Assembly: GCF_006517235.1 (NCBI RefSeq)
Contig: NZ_CP041188.1
Coordinates: 930,001-994,000 of the forward strand
From: Pseudarthrobacter sp. NIBRBAC000502772
GTDB lineage: Bacteria; Actinomycetota; Actinomycetes; Actinomycetales; Micrococcaceae
Direction: 5' to 3'
Length of the DNA: 64,000 nt
The position numbers and the translations under genes were made by a program. The notes under the pieces are model-generated. The model was not told the DNA's origin, made no database searches, and worked only from the letters and a program-made list of their open reading frames with translations. This document shows, piece after piece, positions 26,094 through 35,561 of this stretch. How positions within the stretch are numbered: the first letter of the stretch is position 1; every line of letters starts with the position of its first letter.

Positions 26094-26483
26094 ATGGATG
26101 AGTTCATCGCATACCTCGATACGTCTGAGGTCCGCCCCGGCAGGCTCGAGGAGTTGAAGGCTGCCATGGCGGAGTTGAGCTCATTCGTCGAAATGAACGA
26201 GCCTCAGATCCTCGCCTACCGCGTCTATTTCTCAGAGGACGGCTCCACGATGAGCGTCATGAACCTCCACGCGGATCTGGCCTCCTTGGAGTTCCACATG
26301 AAGGTCGCCGGCCCCAAGTTTCCTCCTATCGCGCCCCTCATCACGTTGCGGACCATCGAAGTATTTGGCCGTCCCAGCGAGGAGCTCTTGGCGCGGCTTC
26401 GGGCCAAGGCCCAGGTCCTAGGTGGTGGGGCTGTCATTGTCCATGACGTCCACGCTGGGTTTGCCCGCTTTTCCCGCATCTAG
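26094..26483 (+). CDS. Unknown protein, dimeric alpha/beta-barrel (ABM)-like
   Basis: 129 residues, ribosome site GGGAGGG just before the ATG. The pattern FIAYLDTSEVRPGRLEELKAAMAELSSFVEMNEPQILAYRVYF then FHMKVAGPKF resembles antibiotic-biosynthesis-monooxygenase-type dimeric barrels (a strand, a helix, a strand, then a second helix). No active site can be named. Confidence 0.6.
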   Translation: MDEFIAYLDTSEVRPGRLEELKAAMAELSSFVEMNEPQILAYRVYFSEDGSTMSVMNLHADLASLEFHMKVAGPKFPPIAPLITLRTIEVFGRPSEELLARLRAKAQVLGGGAVIVHDVHAGFARFSRI

Positions 26484-26520
26484 GTGGGCTGGCTTCTCAC
26501 AGATCATTTGCAGGGCCGAC

Positions 26521-26582
26521 ACCTGCCCTGGCAGGTCAAGAAACCTTGACTCGATGTCTGCTTTCTTTTACATTGAAAATGT
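26521..26582 (+). promoter_or_regulatory. Promoter with flanking palindromes for the membrane protein/XRE operon
   Basis: TTGACT (26546-26551), a 17-nt spacer, then TACATT (26569-26574) make a good sigma-70-type promoter. ACATT-GAA-AATGT (26570-26582) lies over the -10, and ACCTGCC-CT-GGCAGGT (26521-26536) lies just upstream of the -35. Either could be bound by the XRE protein encoded in the operon. Confidence 0.6.
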
Positions 26583-26620
26583 CAAGTTTGGTTTACATGC
26601 ATGCATCACAGGGAGTGGAG

Positions 26621-27049
26621 ATGTCCTTCGAAGAGAAGAGTGCCTGGATCATGGGGGTGGTGGCCACGGGCTCTTATGGCGTGTATCTGGCCATCGTCCT
26701 GGGCATGGCCGGCACAATGCCCCTTGCTGAGGTTCCCTACGTGGCTCCACTGCTGTGGACCATCGGGGCATCCATTGCTGCGTCCATCGCGCTGCACATA
26801 CTCTTGGGCATTATTTCGCCCAAGGAGGCCGGGAAGAAGGATCAGCGCGACAGGGAGATCTACCGTTTCGGCGAGTACATCGGGCAGTCGTTTGTGGTCA
26901 TCGGCGGCGTCGCGGCGCTGCTCCTGGCGATGGCCGAGGTGGACCACTTCTGGATCGCAAACGTCATCTACCTGACGTTTGTGTTGTCCGCGATCCTGGG
27001 CTCCGTGGCCAAGATCGTCGCCTACCGCCGGGGGTTCCAGCCGTGGTGA
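26621..27049 (+). CDS. Four-helix membrane protein of unknown function
   Basis: 142 residues from ATG 26621 (MSFEEKSAWIMG), ribosome site GGGAGTGGAG; an upstream in-frame start at 26546 falls in the promoter. Four hydrophobic segments, with a charged loop (KEAGKKDQRDREIYRFGEYIG) between the second and third, similar to DUF2178-type proteins. Such proteins are often paired with a small XRE regulator, as here. Its stop overlaps the next gene. Confidence 0.8.
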   Translation: MSFEEKSAWIMGVVATGSYGVYLAIVLGMAGTMPLAEVPYVAPLLWTIGASIAASIALHILLGIISPKEAGKKDQRDREIYRFGEYIGQSFVVIGGVAALLLAMAEVDHFWIANVIYLTFVLSAILGSVAKIVAYRRGFQPW

Positions 27050-27276
27050 AGCCAACGCGGGTGACCAATTCCATCCGCCGCCTGCGGTTCGAACGGGGCG
27101 AGATGACGCAGGCCGAACTCGCCGAACGTGTGGGCGTCACCCGCCAGACCGTCATCGCCATAGAACAGGGCCGGTACTCACCGTCCCTGGAGATGGCGTT
27201 CCAGATCGCCCATGTGCTCAGCGTGCCGCTTGAGGACGTGTTCCAGTACCCGAATCATCAAGGAGACGCATCATGA
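27046..27276 (+). CDS. Small XRE-family helix-turn-helix regulator
   Basis: 76 residues from GTG 27046 (GTGA overlap with the membrane protein). The whole protein is one HTH domain: NSIRRLRFERGEMTQAELAERVGVTRQTVIAIEQGRYSPSLEMAFQIAHVLSVPLEDVFQY, the compact YozG/PF01381-like type. Likely autoregulates its operon through the palindromes near 26521-26582. Confidence 0.9.
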   Translation: MKPTRVTNSIRRLRFERGEMTQAELAERVGVTRQTVIAIEQGRYSPSLEMAFQIAHVLSVPLEDVFQYPNHQGDAS

Positions 27277-28244
27277 AAGCTATCGTGCAGGACGTTTACG
27301 GGAATGCCGACGTGCTCCAACTAAGGGATATCCCTCTGCCGGTGCCGGGTGATCGGGAAGTGCTGATCAGGGTCCGCGCGGCCGGCGTCGACCAGGGTGT
27401 GTGGCACCTTATGGCCGGGCGGCCGTACCTGCTCCGCCTCTTCGGCTTCGGGCTGAAGAAGCCCAAGTTTCCGGTCCGCGGCCGTGAGGTTGCCGGCGTC
27501 GTGGAGGCCGTGGGGGCTGGCGTTACACGCTTCCAGCTTGGCGACGAAGTGTTCGGCACATGCGAGGGGTCCTTCGCGGAATTTGTCTGCGCCAGGGAGG
27601 GACGTGTGGCCACGAAGCCCGCGAACCTCACGTTCGAGGAAGCTGCGGTGGCACCCATTTCGGGTGTAACCGCGTTGCAGGCTGTCCGCGATGCCGGACA
27701 GGTGACGACCGGCCAGAAAGTGCTGATCATCGGTGCTGGCGGAGGAGTCGGGTCCTTTGCGGTGCAGGTGGCGAAGGCATTCGGGGCAGAGGTCACTGGA
27801 GTCTGCAGCACCGGAAAAGTGGAGCTGGTCCGGTCCCTCGGCGCTGATCATGTCATCGACTACACCCGGGACGATTTTGCCCGCGCCGGGCAGTATTACG
27901 ATGTCATCCTGGATACCGCCGGCAACCGGCCGCTCGCGGTTCTGCGGCGCGTGCTGACCCCGCGGGGCACGCTGGTGATCGTCGGCGGCGAGGGCGGTGG
28001 GAACCTGACCGGCGGGTTTGAGCGTTCGATGGGTGCGCCGCTGGTGTCACTGTTCTCCGGGCAGAAATTCAAGGGGCTTGTTTCGACGGAAAACTACCGC
28101 GATCTCGAGGCGCTGACCATGCTCATTGAAGCCGGCAGTGTGAAGCCTGCCGTGGACAAGGTCTACGCGCTCGTTGAGGCGCCGGCCGCCGTCGAATACA
28201 TGCACGAAGGGCGCGTCCGCGGCAAGGTTGTTGTCAGCATCTGA
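27273..28244 (+). CDS. Zinc-independent MDR NAD(P)H oxidoreductase (quinone reductase-like)
   Basis: 323 residues, ATGA overlap with the XRE gene. MDR fold: MKAIVQDVYGNADVLQLRDIPLP, GREVAGVVEAVGAGVTRFQLGDEVFG and the NADPH site VLIIGAGGGVGSFAVQVAKAFGAEVTGVCST. The catalytic zinc ligands of classic alcohol dehydrogenases are absent. Third gene of a tightly coupled operon; the link between a membrane protein, its regulator and this enzyme is not explained by known pathways. Confidence 0.9.
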   Translation: MKAIVQDVYGNADVLQLRDIPLPVPGDREVLIRVRAAGVDQGVWHLMAGRPYLLRLFGFGLKKPKFPVRGREVAGVVEAVGAGVTRFQLGDEVFGTCEGSFAEFVCAREGRVATKPANLTFEEAAVAPISGVTALQAVRDAGQVTTGQKVLIIGAGGGVGSFAVQVAKAFGAEVTGVCSTGKVELVRSLGADHVIDYTRDDFARAGQYYDVILDTAGNRPLAVLRRVLTPRGTLVIVGGEGGGNLTGGFERSMGAPLVSLFSGQKFKGLVSTENYRDLEALTMLIEAGSVKPAVDKVYALVEAPAAVEYMHEGRVRGKVVVSI

Positions 28245-28245
28245 G

Positions 28246-28369
28246 GCTCTTCGACCGCCCCCTATTACCAGGCGCGAAGGGACACTTAAGCCCCCGGCCC
28301 GAGGGGACACATAAGCGCCCAGCGCGCGAGGGGACACGTAAGCGCCCAGCTCCGCCGACGCTCTTCGAC
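28246..28369. repeat. Intergenic three-unit repeat array flanked by 10-bp direct repeats
   Basis: Three copies of a 25-27-bp unit start at 28275, 28300 and 28327 (core gaRgggacacNtaagcSccc). The word GCTCTTCGAC stands on both sides (28246-28255 and 28360-28369), like a target-site duplication. It lies 3' of the oxidoreductase gene. No ORF inside. Confidence 0.75.
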
Positions 28370-28446
28370 AATGACGTCAAGCAGGGTTATGCACATAGCC
28401 GTTTAGCCTCGCCGTTATTGTCAGTCCCTCGCGGGATGATTTGGGT

Positions 28447-29919
28447 ATGGATAGCAGAGCAGCGGTGGCGACGGCGGAGGCCCTTGCGGTGTCCTTCGCT
28501 GAGCTTGCTGTGGTGCTCCGGGACGGGACCGATTCCGGCTGTTCCGGGGACGCTGATCCTATGCGTCGGCGGGCAGATGGTTTCCTGGACGGGCTGGCCG
28601 AGATCTCACGGCTGGACGCGAAAAGTGCCGCCCTGAAGGCCTGGCTGGCCGCCGGTTACAACAGCGCTGCCGAGGCTTTGGCGGGCCCTGCAGCGTCGCC
28701 CGAGGACAATACCGGGCAGGAGATGGCCGTGGTCGCGGAGGTCGCGTGTGTGCTGACGGTCAGCGAACGGGCCGCCGGCGCCCTCCTCGCCGAGGCGCGC
28801 TTCCTGACCACTGCCCTGCCTTTGACGTTGTCCGCGTTGCAGGCCGGGACGATTTCGTGGCAGCACGCCCGGATCATGGTCGACGAAACCGTGAACTTGG
28901 ACCCTGCCGGCGCCCAAGCCCTCGAAGCGCATTTCCTGGACCCCCACGCGGTGAATCCGGCACGCGGCTTCGCCGGTGAGCTCATCCCCGGCAGGTTCCG
29001 GCACAAGGCCCGCACCTGGCGCGAACGCCACCACCCGGTCAGCATCGAAAAACGCCACATCAAGAGCGCCGCGGACCGGCGCCTGGAGTACGCCCCGGAC
29101 CGGGACGGCATGGCCTGGCTCAGCGCATACCTCCCCGCGGACCAGGCGGCCGCGATCTGGGACCGCGCCACCACCGCAGCCCGTGCCCTCCAAGGACCGG
29201 ACGAGGACCGGAACCTCAGCCAGCTCCGCGCCGACACCCTTGCCACCTGTCTCCTGACCAACAACATCACCGGCGGCGGAACCGGTGATGAGGGTAGGGA
29301 AAAGACCGGCGGTATTCCATCCCCGCGGGCGCAGGTGTTGATCACGGTCCCGGTCATGGCGCTGCTGGGTGTCACGGATGAGCCGGCCATGCTCGACGGA
29401 TACGGGCCGATCCCGCCGTCCATGGCCCGCCACTTGATCGCCGACGGCGCCGAATCCTTCCACCGCGTCCTCATCGATCCCCGCGACGGAGCACCGCTCG
29501 AGATCGGGCGGACCAGCTACCGGCTCACCAAAGCCCAACGCCAATGGCTACGGTTACGCGACGGGAAGTGCCCGTTCCCCGGCTGCAGCAACCACTCCCT
29601 CGACAACGAAGCGGACCACCTCCTCGCCTGGGCCCACGGCGGCACCACCGGGATCAGTAACCTCGGCCAGCCATGCCGCAAGCACCACAGGCTCAGACAC
29701 ATCACCGGTTGGAAACCCACCACCGCCACCAAGAACGAACCACCCGGCTGGATATCACCCACCGGACGCCACTACCAAAGCGAACACCCAGACTGGGAAC
29801 CACCCCACTGGCCGCCGGAGCTTCTCGAAGAGCTCAGACTTCAACACGTTGGCGCGGTTTCTCCGGACCTGCCCGTCGACTCATCGCTGCCCAATGGCCA
29901 GCTGCAGGATCATCAGTGA
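28447..29919 (+). CDS. DUF222/HNH endonuclease domain protein
   Basis: 490 residues from ATG 28447 (TTG 28441 possible). N-terminal DUF222 region (residues about 30-320) and a C-terminal HNH domain: CPFPGCSNHSLDNEADHLLAWAHGG, then NLGQPCRKHHRLRH with the metal-binding Cys pair and His residues. Such proteins are present in many copies in actinobacteria, associated with 13E12-like repeats; role unclear. No transposase or inverted ends are attached. Confidence 0.9.
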   Translation: MDSRAAVATAEALAVSFAELAVVLRDGTDSGCSGDADPMRRRADGFLDGLAEISRLDAKSAALKAWLAAGYNSAAEALAGPAASPEDNTGQEMAVVAEVACVLTVSERAAGALLAEARFLTTALPLTLSALQAGTISWQHARIMVDETVNLDPAGAQALEAHFLDPHAVNPARGFAGELIPGRFRHKARTWRERHHPVSIEKRHIKSAADRRLEYAPDRDGMAWLSAYLPADQAAAIWDRATTAARALQGPDEDRNLSQLRADTLATCLLTNNITGGGTGDEGREKTGGIPSPRAQVLITVPVMALLGVTDEPAMLDGYGPIPPSMARHLIADGAESFHRVLIDPRDGAPLEIGRTSYRLTKAQRQWLRLRDGKCPFPGCSNHSLDNEADHLLAWAHGGTTGISNLGQPCRKHHRLRHITGWKPTTATKNEPPGWISPTGRHYQSEHPDWEPPHWPPELLEELRLQHVGAVSPDLPVDSSLPNGQLQDHQ

Positions 29920-30011
29920 AAGAAGGTACCTTCCCAGATTGGGCGCTGGTTTGAGTCACGGGAGCGCAGTTGGTGGTGCAGCATGACATTTCGTCCTTGC
30001 GGGGGCGGGCT

Positions 30012-30830
30012 CTACCCAGCTGCTCCAGGGCTATCGCCCCTCACAGGAGGAGTCCAAACAAACGGAGTGGCGGTGGTGATGGCCCTGAACCCCAACCTTC
30101 GCAGGATCGGCTCACTGTCAGCAGACGCGTCCACCTGCAGATATTTCACTCCACGGGCGGCCGCCACCTGGGCGCGTGCGGAAACCAGAGCCTTATAGAT
30201 CCCGCGCCCGCGCCATGCAGGCAAAGTTGACCCGCCCCACAAACCGGCGAAGTCCGTGTCCGGATTGATCTCCAGCCAGGCCGCCGACACCACTTCGCCC
30301 GAGGCCTCCGCTACGAAGACCACCAGGTTTTCCGGGTCAGCGGCGAGCCGGTGATGCAGGTCAGAGGCCACCCAGCTGTAGTCAGCGCCCCACACCATGG
30401 ACTTCATGCGCGCAATCCGCTCCAGGTCGCCACGTTCTGAGACTGGCCTCACACGGATGCCTTCGGGGACCGCCGGATCACCGGCCATCGCTGCCGTCTC
30501 ACCCACCAGGACGGTCTCGCGGTCTTCCGGTGCGAAGCCCGCGGCCAGAAGCCGGGACTCAATATCAACCGGGAGGTCATGCGCCCGTATCTTCCACTCG
30601 ACGGCTTCCCCGCGGCCGGCAAAGTAGTCACGCTGCTCGACGATCAGTCTGTCGAGCATTCCGCCCTCCACGCCGGCATCACGAGCCGACTCGATGAAGC
30701 CCCGCCGCTGTCCGGTCACGCGAAGCAGGGGGCCTAGCAGTTGATACTCGTGGCCTGCCGGAACCGCTGGCGGAACCAGTCGGCGGAGCTGGGAATCGTA
30801 CGCGGCAAGAATATCGCTGGTTGAGGCCAT
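30012..30830 (-). CDS. GNAT family N-acetyltransferase
   Basis: 272 residues from ATG 30830; a longer frame from 30995 extends into the regulatory region of the IclR gene and lacks similarity. C-terminal GNAT core: AAWLEINPDTDFAGLWGGSTLPAWRGRGIYKALVSARAQVAAARG contains the acetyl-CoA loop (WRGRGIYKAL), and the following LQVDASADSEPILRRLGF is motif B. The substrate is unknown. Divergent from the IclR gene. Confidence 0.87.
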   Translation of the reverse strand: MASTSDILAAYDSQLRRLVPPAVPAGHEYQLLGPLLRVTGQRRGFIESARDAGVEGGMLDRLIVEQRDYFAGRGEAVEWKIRAHDLPVDIESRLLAAGFAPEDRETVLVGETAAMAGDPAVPEGIRVRPVSERGDLERIARMKSMVWGADYSWVASDLHHRLAADPENLVVFVAEASGEVVSAAWLEINPDTDFAGLWGGSTLPAWRGRGIYKALVSARAQVAAARGVKYLQVDASADSEPILRRLGFRAITTATPFVWTPPVRGDSPGAAG

Positions 30831-30995
30831 ACGCTTCAGCCTACGACCAGCTCCGACGACCAGCGGCTCCAGCCCACGCCTCCGGCCCACGCAGCCGGAC
30901 CCGATCCAGCTGCCCCGGCGGGCCAGGGCGGGCCCGAGCGGCCGGGAAGCCAGCCTAAGCCCAAACAACTCCGGACCGACCCGCATCGAAGGCAA

Positions 30996-31015
30996 GTGTC
31001 TGGCATCCCGGACAC
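30996..31015 (+). promoter_or_regulatory. Operator of the IclR/hut regulator, regulator-gene copy
   Basis: GTGTCTGG-CATC-CCGGACAC, arms matching 7 of 8. An almost identical site precedes hutU (32014), and a half-site (ATCCCGGACAT) is at 31073-31083. It indicates autoregulation of the IclR gene. Confidence 0.65.
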
Positions 31016-31103
31016 CGGCCGTGTTTTGATGGCAGTGAGGGGACCGGTCGTAGGCGCAAGGTTAAGTACGGGATCCCGGACATGGCCGGAAGCCTCACGA
31101 GAA

Positions 31104-31958
31104 ATGACGGAGGGCACAGTGGAGTCGAGTGCAGTGTTGCCGAGCGCGGAAGCCAGGCCAGAGGCGGGCACTGAACCAAGGGTGACGTCCAAAGTCCCCG
31201 CCGCCGAGAACACCCTGCGTATCCTCAAGCTGCTGGCCTCGAAGCGGGGGCCGATGGCGGCGTCGAGCATTGCCACATCCTTGGGGTTGCCGCGCTCCAG
31301 CGTCTACCACCTCCTGGGGGTGATGGAGGCGAACGGCTTTGTCCTCCATCTGCACGAGGAGCAGCGCTACGGGCTGGGCATCAGTGCCTTCGAGCTGAGC
31401 TCGGCGTATTCGCGGCAGGAACCGCTGTCCCGCCTGGGCCGGCCGCTGCTGGCGTCGCTGGTGGACGTCATCGGTGAGAGCGCGCACCTGGCCGTGCTCC
31501 ACGGCCGCGACGTGCTCTACATCGTGGAGGAACGGGCCAAGAACCGCCCCTCCCTGGTGACCGACGTCGGCGTCCGGCTTCCCAGCCACCTCACCGCCAG
31601 CGGCCGCGCCATTCTCGCCGCACTGCCCAAGTCGCAGGTCCGGGCGCTTTACCCGAATGCCGAGGCCTTCACCGCCCGGCATGAAGTGGAGGGCGCCATC
31701 ATGAAGTACTCCGCGCTGTCCTCGCACCTGGACCAAGTGAGGCAGCGCGGCTACGCCACCGAACATGGCGAGGTGACGCCCGGCTTCGGCTCGATCGCCG
31801 CCGCTGTCACGGACCACGTGGGATGGCCGACGGCGGCAGTCGCCGTCACGTTCCTCGAGGACAAACTGCCGGCGGACCAATGGCCGGCGCTCGCCGCGCG
31901 GGTCCAGAAAGTAGCGGACGAACTCTCCGTCCGCATCCACGGCCGCCCTGCCAAGTAG
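31104..31958 (+). CDS. IclR family regulator of histidine utilisation (HutR-like)
   Basis: 284 residues from ATG 31104; GTG 31119 with GGAGG 5 nt upstream is an alternative. A longer frame from 30996 begins inside the operator and is rejected. N-terminal winged helix: [46 protein letters not shown]-terminal IclR ligand domain with [13 protein letters not shown]. It lies just upstream of hutU-hutH, and matching operators precede both, so it most likely controls them in response to a histidine-pathway intermediate. Confidence 0.88.
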   Translation: MTEGTVESSAVLPSAEARPEAGTEPRVTSKVPAAENTLRILKLLASKRGPMAASSIATSLGLPRSSVYHLLGVMEANGFVLHLHEEQRYGLGISAFELSSAYSRQEPLSRLGRPLLASLVDVIGESAHLAVLHGRDVLYIVEERAKNRPSLVTDVGVRLPSHLTASGRAILAALPKSQVRALYPNAEAFTARHEVEGAIMKYSALSSHLDQVRQRGYATEHGEVTPGFGSIAAAVTDHVGWPTAAVAVTFLEDKLPADQWPALAARVQKVADELSVRIHGRPAK

Positions 31959-32013
31959 TGCTGCCCGCCGTCGGCTGGCTCTGCCTCCCCGACGGTCCGA
32001 CAGGAACTCGCAG

Positions 32014-32033
32014 CAGTCTGGAATCCCGGACAC
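32014..32033 (+). promoter_or_regulatory. Operator upstream of hutU
   Basis: CAGTCTGG-AATC-CCGGACAC, 111 nt before the hutU ATG; the core TCTGGNATCCCGGACAC is shared with the site at 30996. It resembles the motif TCTGwwATwCCAGA that I recall for the corynebacterial IclR-type HutR. Confidence 0.65.
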
Positions 32034-32143
32034 CACCCCTCCGAAAGCCCTGTCCGGCCCCGCCCGGAACGGCTTTAGTTGATACAGAACCTCTTCCCAA
32101 CACCGCGAACCTCATACTCGCCCAGAACACAAAGGAGCCCCTC

Positions 32144-33847
32144 ATGGCACCCGCCGATTTCACCACCGGTGCCCGCCCGGTCAAAGCTGCCCGCGGCACC
32201 GAGCTCACCGCCAAGAGCTGGCAGACAGAAGCCCCGCTGCGCATGCTCATGAACAACCTGGACCCCGAGGTCGCGGAGCGCCCGGATGATCTGGTGGTTT
32301 ACGGCGGGACCGGCCGCGCCGTCCGGTCCTGGGCGGCGTTCGATGCGATCACCCGCACCCTCGAAACCATGGAAAGCGACGAGACGCTGCTGGTCCAGTC
32401 CGGCAAGCCGGTCGGTGTGTTCCGGACCAACGAATGGGCGCCGCGGGTGCTGTTGGCGAACTCGAACCTCGTGGGCGACTGGGCCAACTGGCCCGAATTC
32501 CGCCGTCTCGAGGCCGAGGGCCTCATGATGTACGGCCAGATGACCGCCGGGTCCTGGATCTACATCGGCACCCAGGGCATCCTGCAGGGCACCTTCGAGA
32601 CCTTCGCCGCGATCGCCCGGAAGCTCACCGGCGACGAGGACGGCACCCTCGCCGGGACCCTGACCCTCACTGGCGGCTGCGGCGGCATGGGCGGTGCCCA
32701 GCCACTCGCGGTCACCCTGAACGAAGGCGCCTGCCTGATCGTCGACGTTGACGAAAGCCACCTGCGCCGCCGCGCCGGCAAACGCTACCTCGACGAGGTC
32801 GAAACCGACCTCGACACCGCCATCGCCAAGGTCCTCAAAGCCAAGGAAGAGCGCCGCGGCTGGTCCGTCGGGTACGTCGGGAACGCCGCGGAGGTCTTCC
32901 CCGAGATCCTGCGCCGCCACCGTGCGGGCGAGCTCACGGTCGATATCGTCACGGACCAGACCTCCGCCCATGACCCGCTGTCCTACCTCCCCGAAGGCAT
33001 CACGGTCGCCGAGTGGCACGCCGAGGCCGCCGCCGACCCGGAAGGCTTCACCAAAAAGGCCCAGGCCTCCATGGCGAAGCACGTCCAGGCCATGGTCGAG
33101 TTCCAGGACGCCGGCGCCGAGGTCTTCGACTACGGCAACTCCATCCGCGACGAGGCCCGCAAGGGCGGCTACACCCGCGCGTTCGAATTCCCCGGCTTCG
33201 TCCCGGCCTACATCCGGCCGCTGTTCTGCGAGGGTCTGGGCCCGTTCCGCTGGGTGGCACTCTCCGGTGACCCCGAGGACATCGCGGTCACCGATGCGGC
33301 CATCAAGGAACTCTTCCCCGAGAACAAGCACCTGCACCGCTGGATCGATGCGGCCCAGGAACGGGTGGAGTTCGAAGGCCTGCCGGCCCGGATCTGCTGG
33401 CTCGGCTACGGCGACCGCGCCAAGGCCGGCCTGCTGTTCAACCAGCTCGTCAAGGACGGCAAAGTCAAGGCACCCATCGTGATCGGCCGCGACCACCTCG
33501 ACTCCGGCTCCGTCGCCTCCCCCTACCGCGAAACCGAAGCAATGGCCGACGGCTCCGACGCCATCGCGGACTGGCCGCTGCTCAACGCCCTGCTCAACAC
33601 CGCCTCCGGCGCCACCTGGGTCTCCATCCACCACGGCGGCGGCGTCGGCATCGGCCGCTCCATCCACGCCGGCCAGGTCTCCGTCGCCGACGGCACCGAC
33701 CTCGCCGCCCAGAAACTCGAACGCCTCCTCACCAACGACCCCGGCATGGGCGTCATCCGCCACGCCGACGCCGGCTACGACCGCGCCACCGACGTCGCCA
33801 AAGAACGCGGCGTCCGCATCCCCATGCAAGAAGGAATCACAAAGTGA
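32144..33847 (+). CDS. hutU: Urocanate hydratase
   Basis: 567 residues from ATG 32144 (AAAGGAG ribosome site); the longer frame from 31823 overlaps the IclR gene. Catalyses urocanate to 4-imidazolone-5-propionate with NAD+. Family hallmarks: [42 protein letters not shown], the [20 protein letters not shown] loop, NAD-site [14 protein letters not shown], and [22 protein letters not shown]. Overlaps hutH by 4 nt (GTGA), so the two are coupled. Imidazolonepropionase and later steps are not in this window. Confidence 0.95.
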   Translation: MAPADFTTGARPVKAARGTELTAKSWQTEAPLRMLMNNLDPEVAERPDDLVVYGGTGRAVRSWAAFDAITRTLETMESDETLLVQSGKPVGVFRTNEWAPRVLLANSNLVGDWANWPEFRRLEAEGLMMYGQMTAGSWIYIGTQGILQGTFETFAAIARKLTGDEDGTLAGTLTLTGGCGGMGGAQPLAVTLNEGACLIVDVDESHLRRRAGKRYLDEVETDLDTAIAKVLKAKEERRGWSVGYVGNAAEVFPEILRRHRAGELTVDIVTDQTSAHDPLSYLPEGITVAEWHAEAAADPEGFTKKAQASMAKHVQAMVEFQDAGAEVFDYGNSIRDEARKGGYTRAFEFPGFVPAYIRPLFCEGLGPFRWVALSGDPEDIAVTDAAIKELFPENKHLHRWIDAAQERVEFEGLPARICWLGYGDRAKAGLLFNQLVKDGKVKAPIVIGRDHLDSGSVASPYRETEAMADGSDAIADWPLLNALLNTASGATWVSIHHGGGVGIGRSIHAGQVSVADGTDLAAQKLERLLTNDPGMGVIRHADAGYDRATDVAKERGVRIPMQEGITK

Positions 33848-35436
33848 CCATCACCACCCACTCACCGCTCACCGTCACTCTCGGCTCCAGCGGCGTCACG
33901 CCCGAGGACGTTGTCGCCGTCGCCCGCCACAACGCCCAGGTGACCATCGCCCAGGAGGCGCTGGACACGGTGGCGAAGGTCCGCGCGCACATCGACGAAC
34001 TCGCGCACAGTGAGACCCCCGCCTACGGCATCTCCACCGGCTTCGGCGCGCTGGCCAACCGGCACATCCCCAGCGAGCTGCGCACCCAGCTGCAGAAATC
34101 GCTGATCCGAAGCCACGCCGCCGGCATGGGCCCGGCCGTGGAACGCGAGGTGGTCCGCGGCATTATGTTCCTGCGGGCCAAGACACTGGCCTCTGGCCGC
34201 ACGGGCGTCCGCCCCGTCGTCCTGCAGACCATGGTGGACGTACTCAACGCCGGCATCACCCCGGTGGTCCGCGAATTCGGCTCGCTTGGCTGCTCCGGCG
34301 ACCTCGCCCCGCTGTCCCACTGCGCCCTGGTGCTGATGGGCGAGGGTGAAGCGGAAGGGCCCGACGGCGTGACGTACGGCGGGCGGGGTGAGGCGCCTGT
34401 CGCCGAGCTGCTCGCCGGGCACGGCATCGAGCCGGTCACCCTCGCCGAAAAGGAAGGCCTGGCGCTGGTCAACGGCACCGAGGGCATGCTGGGCATGCTC
34501 CTGATGGCCATCGCGGACCTTCGCCAACTGCTCACGACGGCGGATATCACCGCCGCGCTCAGCGTCGAGGCGCTGCTGGGTACGGACCAGGTTTTTGTGC
34601 CGGAGCTGCATGCGGCCTTGCGTCCGCACCCCGGCCAGGCCGCCAGCGCGGACAACATGCTGCGTGTGCTGTCGAACTCGCCGATCGTGGCCTCGCACCG
34701 CGTGGGGGATTCCAAAGTCCAGGACGCCTACTCGCTGCGCTGCGCGCCCCAGGTGGCCGGGGCCGCGCGGGACACGGTGGACTACGCCGCCCTGGTGGCA
34801 TCCCGTGAACTGGCCGCGGCCATCGACAACCCGGTGGTCCTGCCGGACGGCCGGGTCAGTTCCAACGGCAACTTCCATGGCGCACCGGTGGCTTATGTCC
34901 TGGACTTCCTGGCCATCGCCGTCGCCGACCTGAGTTCGATCGCCGAACGCCGCACGGACCGGATGCTTGACCCGGCGCGTTCGCACGGGCTGCCGGCGTT
35001 CTTGGCCGCGGATCCGGGTGTGGACTCGGGGCTGATGATCGCCCAGTACACGCAGGCCGGGCTGGTCTCGGACAACAAGCGGCTGGCCGTCCCGGCGTCG
35101 GTGGATTCCATCCCCAGCTCCGCCATGCAGGAGGACCACGTGTCCATGGGCTGGCATGCGGCCCGTAAGCTGCGCAAGGCCGTGGAGAACCTCCGCCGTG
35201 TCCTGGCCATCGAACTGGTGACGAGCGCCCGCGCCATCGACATGCGGACGCAGCTGTCCGACGGCGAGCTCCTCCCCGGCCCGGCAGGCGCTGCCGTGAT
35301 CGGGGTGCTGCGGTCCGTCGTCGAAGGCCCCGGAACCGACCGGTTCCTGTCACCTGAGCTGGAGGCGGCTGACCGTTTGGTTGCCTCCGGCAGGGTCCGG
35401 GAGGCCGCCGAATCCGCCGTCGGAATTCTTGCCTGA
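33844..35436 (+). CDS. hutH: Histidine ammonia-lyase
   Basis: 530 residues, GTG start overlapping hutU. Deaminates histidine to urocanate, the step before HutU. The MIO cofactor triad is Cys150-Ser151-Gly152 ([14 protein letters not shown]) rather than Ala-Ser-Gly; I recall actinobacterial HALs with this Cys. Active-site segments [46 protein letters not shown] and [19 protein letters not shown] are present. Order hutU-hutH under an IclR regulator is consistent with a compact actinobacterial hut operon. Confidence 0.95.
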   Translation: MTITTHSPLTVTLGSSGVTPEDVVAVARHNAQVTIAQEALDTVAKVRAHIDELAHSETPAYGISTGFGALANRHIPSELRTQLQKSLIRSHAAGMGPAVEREVVRGIMFLRAKTLASGRTGVRPVVLQTMVDVLNAGITPVVREFGSLGCSGDLAPLSHCALVLMGEGEAEGPDGVTYGGRGEAPVAELLAGHGIEPVTLAEKEGLALVNGTEGMLGMLLMAIADLRQLLTTADITAALSVEALLGTDQVFVPELHAALRPHPGQAASADNMLRVLSNSPIVASHRVGDSKVQDAYSLRCAPQVAGAARDTVDYAALVASRELAAAIDNPVVLPDGRVSSNGNFHGAPVAYVLDFLAIAVADLSSIAERRTDRMLDPARSHGLPAFLAADPGVDSGLMIAQYTQAGLVSDNKRLAVPASVDSIPSSAMQEDHVSMGWHAARKLRKAVENLRRVLAIELVTSARAIDMRTQLSDGELLPGPAGAAVIGVLRSVVEGPGTDRFLSPELEAADRLVASGRVREAAESAVGILA

Positions 35437-35561
35437 GCGGGAATATCCTTCGGTCCTGCCGAGAAATTCGGCCAATGTCGAAATATGGTGCAACACGAAC
35501 AATTCGACGCCGGGAAGTGTAGTAGAACTGAAGGTGTAGTGAAAGTCACATCAAAGAGGCT

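Noticed and set aside
28246-28369. CRISPR array
   Set aside because: Only three imperfect units, no distinct spacers and no cas genes.
28447-29919. Insertion sequence or intein because of the HNH domain
   Set aside because: DUF222-HNH proteins are stand-alone; there are no terminal inverted repeats or transposase.
30831-30995. N-terminal extension of the GNAT gene
   Set aside because: The extension is Arg/Gly/Pro-rich without similarity and runs to the edge of the IclR operator.
32075-33829. 584-codon frame antisense to hutU
   Set aside because: Shadow of a high-GC gene; hutU is unambiguous.
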